40,422 nucleotides of DNA from Marinobacter manganoxydans MnI7-9 (lineage in GTDB: Bacteria > Pseudomonadota > Gammaproteobacteria > Pseudomonadales > Oleiphilaceae), in the NCBI RefSeq assembly GCF_000235625.1, contig NZ_AGTR01000031.1, positions 1 to 40,422 on the forward strand, written 5' to 3'. This document shows positions 34,541 to 40,422 of this stretch, in pieces. Under the pieces are notes generated by a model that searched no databases, had not been told where the DNA came from, and was given only the letters and a program-made list of their open reading frames with translations. Every line of letters starts with the position of its first letter. The first letter of the stretch is position 1. The position numbers and the translations under genes are program-made.

Positions 34541-35723
34541 TAGATTCTCGGTTCACTATCTTCTGAAGTATGAATACTGCACCTGCAACTCCAAGACCCA
34601 CCAAGTCTGTAATCAATCCACCTGAAATCATTAGGAAAGCTGCGGCTGCCAAAGTCAGGCGAACAATGAAACTTGCGCAATTTCCTACAAACCACCCCTG
34701 AACAGCACATGCGAGCAAGAAAATACCGAATACAGCGGTGAATCCTGAACGAAGTACATGTAACCATTCACCTTCCATTAGTAGTGTAGCGTTGTAGAAA
34801 AACATGAACGGTACAACAAAGGCCGCGATGCCAATTTTGAATGATGCTAGGGACGTTTTTAGAGGGTTAGCTCCCGAAATCCCGGCCGCCGCGAAGGATG
34901 CCAGAGCCACAGGAGGTGTGATCGCTGACACGACCGCGAAATAGAAAACGAAAAAATGCGCTGTCAGCAATGGAATGCCTAAATCGACCAACCCCGGGGC
35001 TACAACTGATGCGGCTACGGCGTAGGCTGCTGTAGTTGGCATCCCCATACCCAAAAGAATCGCGATACACATGGCAAAGAAAAGCGCCAGCAATTGTGAC
35101 GTATCAGCCAAGCTCAGGAGCAGATTGGAGAAACGAGCGCCGACACCTGTGAGCGAAATCACACCAACTATAATGCCTGCGCATGCACAGACTGCAATAA
35201 TTTGAATCGACATGTGCCCCGCGATTTCAAACGCACCGTAGACTCTTCTCAAATTCATTTTGTAAGGAGTAAACCAACTAACGACAGCTGCCGATATTGT
35301 AGCCAGGGTGCCCGCACGGATTACCGAATATCCCATAAAAAGTGCCACAATCAAGATCAAGATTGGAACAAACAGGTACACTTGGCGCACCATGTTGGAA
35401 ACGCGGGGTAACTCTTCTTTTCGCATTCCCTTCATGCCTAATTTGGCCGCTTCAAAGTCAACCATAAAGAAAATCGAGACAAAGTAGAGAATGGCCGGAA
35501 TGATCGCTGCGATGGCAATATCCGAATAAGGAATTCCCGTCACTTCAGCCATAATGAATGCACCGGCACCCATAATTGGCGGCATAATTTGACCACCTGT
35601 CGATGCAGCAGCTTCGATCGCACCGGCTGTGCTCTTCTCGTACCCGACCTTTTTCATCAACGGAATCGTTAATGAGCCGGTCGCAACAACATTGCCGGCA
35701 GACGTGCCATTGATCATGCCCAT
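34524..35723 (-). pseudogene. TRAP transporter fused permease (DctQM type), C-terminal segment
   Basis: The 399-residue frame starts MGMINGTSAGNVVATGSLTI and continues with many membrane helices typical of the large TRAP (DctM) subunit, such as GGQIMPPIMGAGAFIMAEVT and LGMGMPTTAAYAVAASVVAP. It is the continuation of the segment at 35714-36583. The break is at a run of seven C bases (35757-35763): one more would restore KARGGPAKVAIFASGLMGMI. TRAP permeases move dicarboxylates or related acids inward using a Na+ gradient and a periplasmic receptor. Confidence 0.85.
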
Positions 35724-36583
35724 GAGGCCCGATGCAAAAATGGCGACCTTCGCTGGCCCCCCCGGGCCTTACCTGCTATCGCAAAGGCGAAGTTCACGAA
35801 ATAATCGCCAACTTTGGATGCTTGCAAAAATGCCGCAAAAATTATGAATAGAATGATGTAGGTTGAAGATACAGCAGTGGTTGGGCCCAATACGCCGGCG
35901 TCAGTGTATACCTGGCTGAAAAAGCGCTCCCAAGTAATAGCGGGTGAGTTAAGAAAGCTGGGTAGAAATTCACCGATAAACACGTAAATCAAGAACACGG
36001 TGGCAATCACAACCAAGGCCATACCTGCCACGCGTCGCGTGAGTTCCATTATCAACGCTGTTCCGGCAACGGCCGCCATAGAGATACCAACTGGAGCAAA
36101 GGCAGTTCCAGTTGAATTTCTCATCTGTGTGCCATAAATCGTAATTAAATAGACTGCAACGGCAAGCGTAGATACTACGAGGACAAAATCGTGTGGAGCG
36201 AACCTACCACGGCTTTGTTTATCAAACCATGAGAGGATGATAGAGCCTCCTGTTGCTCCCCATAATGGGGCGCCATACAGCCATATTTCATTGAATCTGA
36301 TGTTTTTGTTTATTCCATTCCAGTTAGATCCAGAAGCGATCTCCCATGCAAAATAAAAAGCCATGCCGAGCGAAAATAGCCCGCAAATCAACAATGGATA
36401 GGCCGCGACACGAATTGCTCTCGAACTGGGCTTCTGACCGTCAGCGAATCCCGTCGCCGAGAACATTAAGAAGCCGAGTATCAATGCGCCTGCGACGTGT
36501 GCAATACGGAAGTTCCAGGTTTCAATGGGGAAGTCGGGTAGAAATGGAATGTCGACCAAGCCGCCCGTCATTGCCTTAATACC
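35714..36583 (-). pseudogene. TRAP transporter fused permease, middle segment between the IS element and the frameshift
   Basis: This segment reads GIKAMTGGLVDIPFLPDFPI, then several helices including the small (DctQ-like) domain and the start of the large one, up to VNFAFAIAGKARGG. It then runs out of frame at 35757-35763. At its 5' side it begins exactly at the IS3-family insertion: removing the element plus one TAT repeat joins ALNGI to GIKAM in frame. The apparent ATG at 36571 is internal and not a true start. Confidence 0.85.
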
Positions 36584-36653
36584 TATTGTAGTGGTTCAAT
36601 GATTCCGGACACCAACGTAGGTGGTAATATCGCCACCATAAACGAGGTGTCTG

Positions 36654-37816
<1,163 letters not shown>

Positions 37817-37824
37817 CCACTACA

Positions 37825-37995
37825 TATTCCGTTTAAGGCGAGCATATGAAATGCTGCATACACCACCGCAATGAGCGTTACGATTTGATAGGAGCGCCCT
37901 TTAAAGAGTCGTAGATTCGACTCTACTGGTTCATCATCCACCCCTTGGGCGATAAGGTGGTCTGGCTTCTGAGCCAAATTCTTGTCGTTATTCAT
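37825..37995 (-). pseudogene. TRAP transporter fused permease, N-terminal segment
   Basis: From ATG 37995 (AAAGGTC upstream) 57 codons encode MNNDKNLAQKPDHLIAQGVD, a hydrophilic tail, and the first helix (IVTLIAVVYAAFHMLALNGI), then meet the right end of the IS element. The frame continues exactly across the insertion into 36583. The gene follows the TAXI receptor gene on the minus strand, as usual for TRAP operons. The full permease would have been about 740 residues. Confidence 0.8.
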
Positions 37996-38039
37996 GACTA
38001 GACCTTTGCTTGATTTAGCGCCACATTAAGGTTTAAAAC

Positions 38040-38071
38040 GCGTGGCACCCAAAAAAGCCAAGATGCCACGC
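38040..38071 (-). terminator. Hairpin between the TRAP receptor and permease genes
   Basis: Perfect arms GCGTGGCA (38040-38047) and TGCCACGC (38064-38071) form a stem, followed on the minus strand by TTTT. It lies just after the receptor stop (38082) and before the permease start (37995). Such intergenic hairpins often stabilise or end the receptor transcript so that the receptor is made in excess over the permease. Confidence 0.65.
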
Positions 38072-38081
38072 AAAAATCTAA

Positions 38082-39074
38082 TTAGTTATGAATTAAATTC
38101 GGAGAAATGCTGCCCCCATTTTCATTAAACCAGCGCGCAGCTCCAGGGTGCCATGGCAGGAAGGTATTCTTATCCCAGTGCTTTGCCAGTGTGGTGCGAG
38201 CTCCTTTGTGGGCTTGAACCATGCGCTCATTGTCACCCATCACTGCTTTTACAGCTTCGTATACAAACGACTCTGGGAGATCGCAATTTGCTATTGCAAA
38301 GTTCCACATAGCGACAGAGCGAGCTGGAGTTTCAAGGCTCTTGTATACGCTAGCTGGGATTTCGTAGTCACTCACAGGAAGGGCGTCGATAATTTTTGCT
38401 TGTTCTTCTTCGGTAAACTCAATAATGTTGATATCAGTTTGTACCTCAAGCTGACTGACTGCTGGAACTGGCACACCAGCTGCAAATGCAACCACGTCAA
38501 GCAGTCCGTCCTGAAGTTGCCCGCCAAGATCTGACCACCCTCACGATTCACTGGAAGACCTGACGCCATGGGAATACCTGGCGAAACACCAACGAGCGGA
38601 AAACTCTAATCAGCGGTGCAACTGAAACAGGGATGTTTACACAATGACGGCGCCATCGGGAATGTCTGAGATGGAAGTAATGCCAGATGACGTCAATGCA
38701 GTGATAGAGAACGGCGTCTGGTACATGGGAAACATTGCACAGGCATTGTCCAATTGTATTCCTGGTGCTATGGCATTATTCCCCTCAAGCGATTCTCTTG
38801 CAGGGCCCATGGTTGTCATGCCGAAATGGTTATCGCCTGTATGAACTAAGGCCATGTTTTGCATGGGGCCTCCGGTTACTTCAGCACCACCCGTTACGCC
38901 TGTTTGTTCAGATACAATGTTTGCCCAAGCGGTGCCGTACCCAAAATATGCGCCACCTTGTGACCCAGTGCCTACTGTAAAGCTCTCCGGCCACGCGGAT
39001 TTGTCTTCCGCAAACAGGGAAGATGATGCGGCTACTAGAGCCACAGAAAGAACAAAGGTTTTAATTGTTTTCAT
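38082..39074 (-). pseudogene. TAXI-family TRAP solute receptor, decayed in the middle
   Basis: The N-terminal part has a signal peptide (MKTIKTFVLSVALVAASSSL, ending LFA) and the TAXI signature SFTVGTGSQGGAYFGYGTAW. It stops at 38636-38639, after ITSISDIPDGAVIV. A matching C-terminal part resumes near 38535 as SDLGGQLQDGLLDVVAFAAG and continues to 38082. The roughly 110 bases between them (38530-38645) carry several stops in all frames; only traces such as VGVSPGIPMASG remain. The lesion is therefore more than one base. The protein bound the substrate in the periplasm for the TRAP permease. GGAG precedes ATG 39074. Confidence 0.83.
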
Positions 39075-39156
39075 GACAATCTCCAATACTTATTTGTTTT
39101 TAGATATTGCTTCGTTAGGAATTAACCTTGATATCTAGATCGATTAACGAGGTAGC

Positions 39157-39765
39157 TTATTTTATGAACTTAACCTGCTCGCTGATTCGTTCTAGTACTG
39201 AGGACTTTCGCTCGTTGTATGTTTTTTTGTTTGTTTCGAATAGGTTGTTGCCGTGGGTATCAATCGAAATAATCAGAGGGCCAAAGCCTTTTACTCGGTT
39301 TATCCAGAGTGTCTCTGGCATACCTAAGTCCTTCCATTCAGCACCTTCTATCGCTTCAACCTTCGTTGCGGCGACAACTGCACAGCCGCCTGGAAAGACC
39401 GCATGAACAGCCTTGTTTTCTAAGCATCCAGCGGCTGTTTCCGGACCCATTCCTCCTTTACCGATAATCAGCCTGACGCCAGTCTTTTTTATGAACTCGC
39501 GCTCAAACTTCTCCATTCGCATACTGGTAGTTGGTCCAATTGAGACCATTTCGTAGCTACCGTCATCTTTTTCTCGAACGATTGGGCCTGCGTGAAAAAT
39601 TGCGCCACCGGCAAGATCAACCGGGAGTTCCTGTCCATATTCAATTAGACGCCGGTGAGCCACATCCCTGCAGGTGACAAGGGTTCCATCGAGGTAAACA
39701 ATGTCACCTACCTTCAGCGCTTCTAGGTCTTCGATGGAAATAGGGGTTTTTAATACCTTTTTCAT
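39157..39765 (-). CDS. Tartrate dehydratase / fumarase-type beta subunit (TtdB-like)
   Basis: This 202-residue protein is the C-terminal-type domain of iron-sulfur hydro-lyases: [60 protein letters not shown] and [20 protein letters not shown]. It forms a heterodimer with the alpha subunit and dehydrates a hydroxy-dicarboxylate such as L-tartrate or malate. ATG 39765 overlaps the alpha stop by 4 bases, which implies coupled translation. The frame extends 43 codons upstream, but that lies inside the alpha gene. The exact substrate is unknown. Confidence 0.88.
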   Translation of the reverse strand: MKKVLKTPISIEDLEALKVGDIVYLDGTLVTCRDVAHRRLIEYGQELPVDLAGGAIFHAGPIVREKDDGSYEMVSIGPTTSMRMEKFEREFIKKTGVRLIIGKGGMGPETAAGCLENKAVHAVFPGGCAVVAATKVEAIEGAEWKDLGMPETLWINRVKGFGPLIISIDTHGNNLFETNKKTYNERKSSVLERISEQVKFIK

Positions 39766-40422
39766 AGCTTGACGTCCTGATGAGAGATGATTTCGTAGGA
39801 AAGGTCTGCGTTGATCTTGATTTGGCCGCGGCGGTGAGCCCAGCAACCAGTTGAAACGGCAACGCCAATTGTTGAGGGGTGACGAGCAGACCACTCAATA
39901 TTTACTCCCATCACGGTGTTGTCGCCGGTTAGACCTTGCGGACCAATACCCAAATCATTGATGCCCTCTGCCAGAAGCTCCTCAAGGAGCGCTGCCTGTT
40001 CGTTTGTATTGCGAGCGGTAACTGGTTTGAGAATCGCCTTTTTGGACAATCGAGCAGCCGTCTCAGCGGATGTCGACACACCAACGCCAACTAGGAGAGG
40101 GGGGCAAGCGTTCAAGCCTCGGGAGGTCATTACATCAAGAACGAACTCGGCCACACCTTCGTAGCCTTGACCTGGCATCAATACCGTCGATGCTCCGGGT
40201 AGCGTGCATCCACCGCCGGCCATGTAAACATCAATAATCACATGGTCTTTTCCCGGAAGAATTTCCCAATCGAGCCATGGAATTTTCGAACCTGTATTTG
40301 TACCCGTGTTTTTCTCAACAAATGCCTCGACCGCGTTGTGGCGAAGAGGACCAATTTCAGTTGCACCTATGGTTGCTCCTTCCAGAATGGATTCGAGCTC
40401 ACCAAGCAAAGGGAAAGACGAT
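39762..40422 (-). CDS. Tartrate dehydratase / fumarase-type alpha subunit (TtdA-like), cut by the window end
   Basis: The frame is open to the right edge; 219 codons with the C-terminus are present. Family features include [45 protein letters not shown] and [20 protein letters not shown]. The Cys in AGGGC and NACPP are probable [4Fe-4S] ligands; the N-terminal one should lie outside the window. It pairs with the beta subunit at 39157. A TTG at 40409 is not a real start, because homologous sequence continues beyond it. Confidence 0.85.
   Translation of the reverse strand, partial: SSFPLLGELESILEGATIGATEIGPLRHNAVEAFVEKNTGTNTGSKIPWLDWEILPGKDHVIIDVYMAGGGCTLPGASTVLMPGQGYEGVAEFVLDVMTSRGLNACPPLLVGVGVSTSAETAARLSKKAILKPVTARNTNEQAALLEELLAEGINDLGIGPQGLTGDNTVMGVNIEWSARHPSTIGVAVSTGCWAHRRGQIKINADLSYEIISHQDVKL

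Noticed and set aside
39894-39894. Upstream start for the beta subunit, 43 codons before 39765
   Set aside because: The extension lies inside the alpha-subunit gene in another frame and does not match the family N-terminus.

Overview
The window looks like a chromosomal segment of a marine gammaproteobacterium. Its gene set, protein style and moderately high GC resemble Marinobacter or close relatives, but this is inferred from protein character and not from a database search. No rRNA, tRNA or CRISPR array was recognised.

Layout. (1) 1-5221 is a copper/metal block: a gene fragment at the left edge, a broken HMA-like gene, an APC amino-acid permease split by a one-base frameshift, a small membrane protein translationally coupled to a CopA-type Cu(I) P1B-ATPase, and a small helical protein. 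(2) 5222-7218 is an accessory patch: a run of short direct repeats, the N-terminal remnant of an IS110/IS1111-family transposase, and two small AT-rich membrane-protein genes arranged like integron cassettes with an attC-like site between them. (3) 7219-16907 holds stress and redox functions: a divergent LysR/MDR-oxidoreductase pair, a secreted peptide with a duplicated motif, an LpxR-like lipid A deacylase, thioredoxin, a LysR regulator, an AraC regulator divergent from a YqhD-like aldehyde reductase, a frameshifted AraC regulator, a DMT exporter and a tRNA-binding-domain protein. (4) 17184-31517 holds two RND efflux systems. The first is a MexEF-OprN-like tripartite operon. An Old Yellow Enzyme reductase follows, then TetR-adaptor-RND with no outer-membrane gene, then a second divergent LysR/MDR pair. 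(5) 31607-33755 is a small island with a 5'-truncated AraC gene, a HigBA toxin-antitoxin pair and a short tyrosine recombinase. (6) 34055-40422 (minus strand) is a decaying dicarboxylate catabolic cluster: tartrate dehydratase/fumarase-type alpha and beta subunits, a TAXI-type solute receptor pseudogene, a fused TRAP permease broken by an intact 1238-bp IS3-family element and by a separate homopolymer frameshift, and the C-terminal part of an isocitrate-lyase/PEP-mutase-superfamily enzyme.

How the genes fit together. The central 7-31 kb reads as a detoxification region: aldehyde and electrophile reductases (YqhD, OYE, two MDR enzymes), thioredoxin and two RND pumps, each near its own regulators. 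The right end was a substrate import and catabolic unit whose transport part is now inactivated. Single-base lesions in homopolymer runs recur (permease T-run, AraC C-run, TRAP C-run), so sequencing or assembly error must be excluded before these genes are called true pseudogenes.
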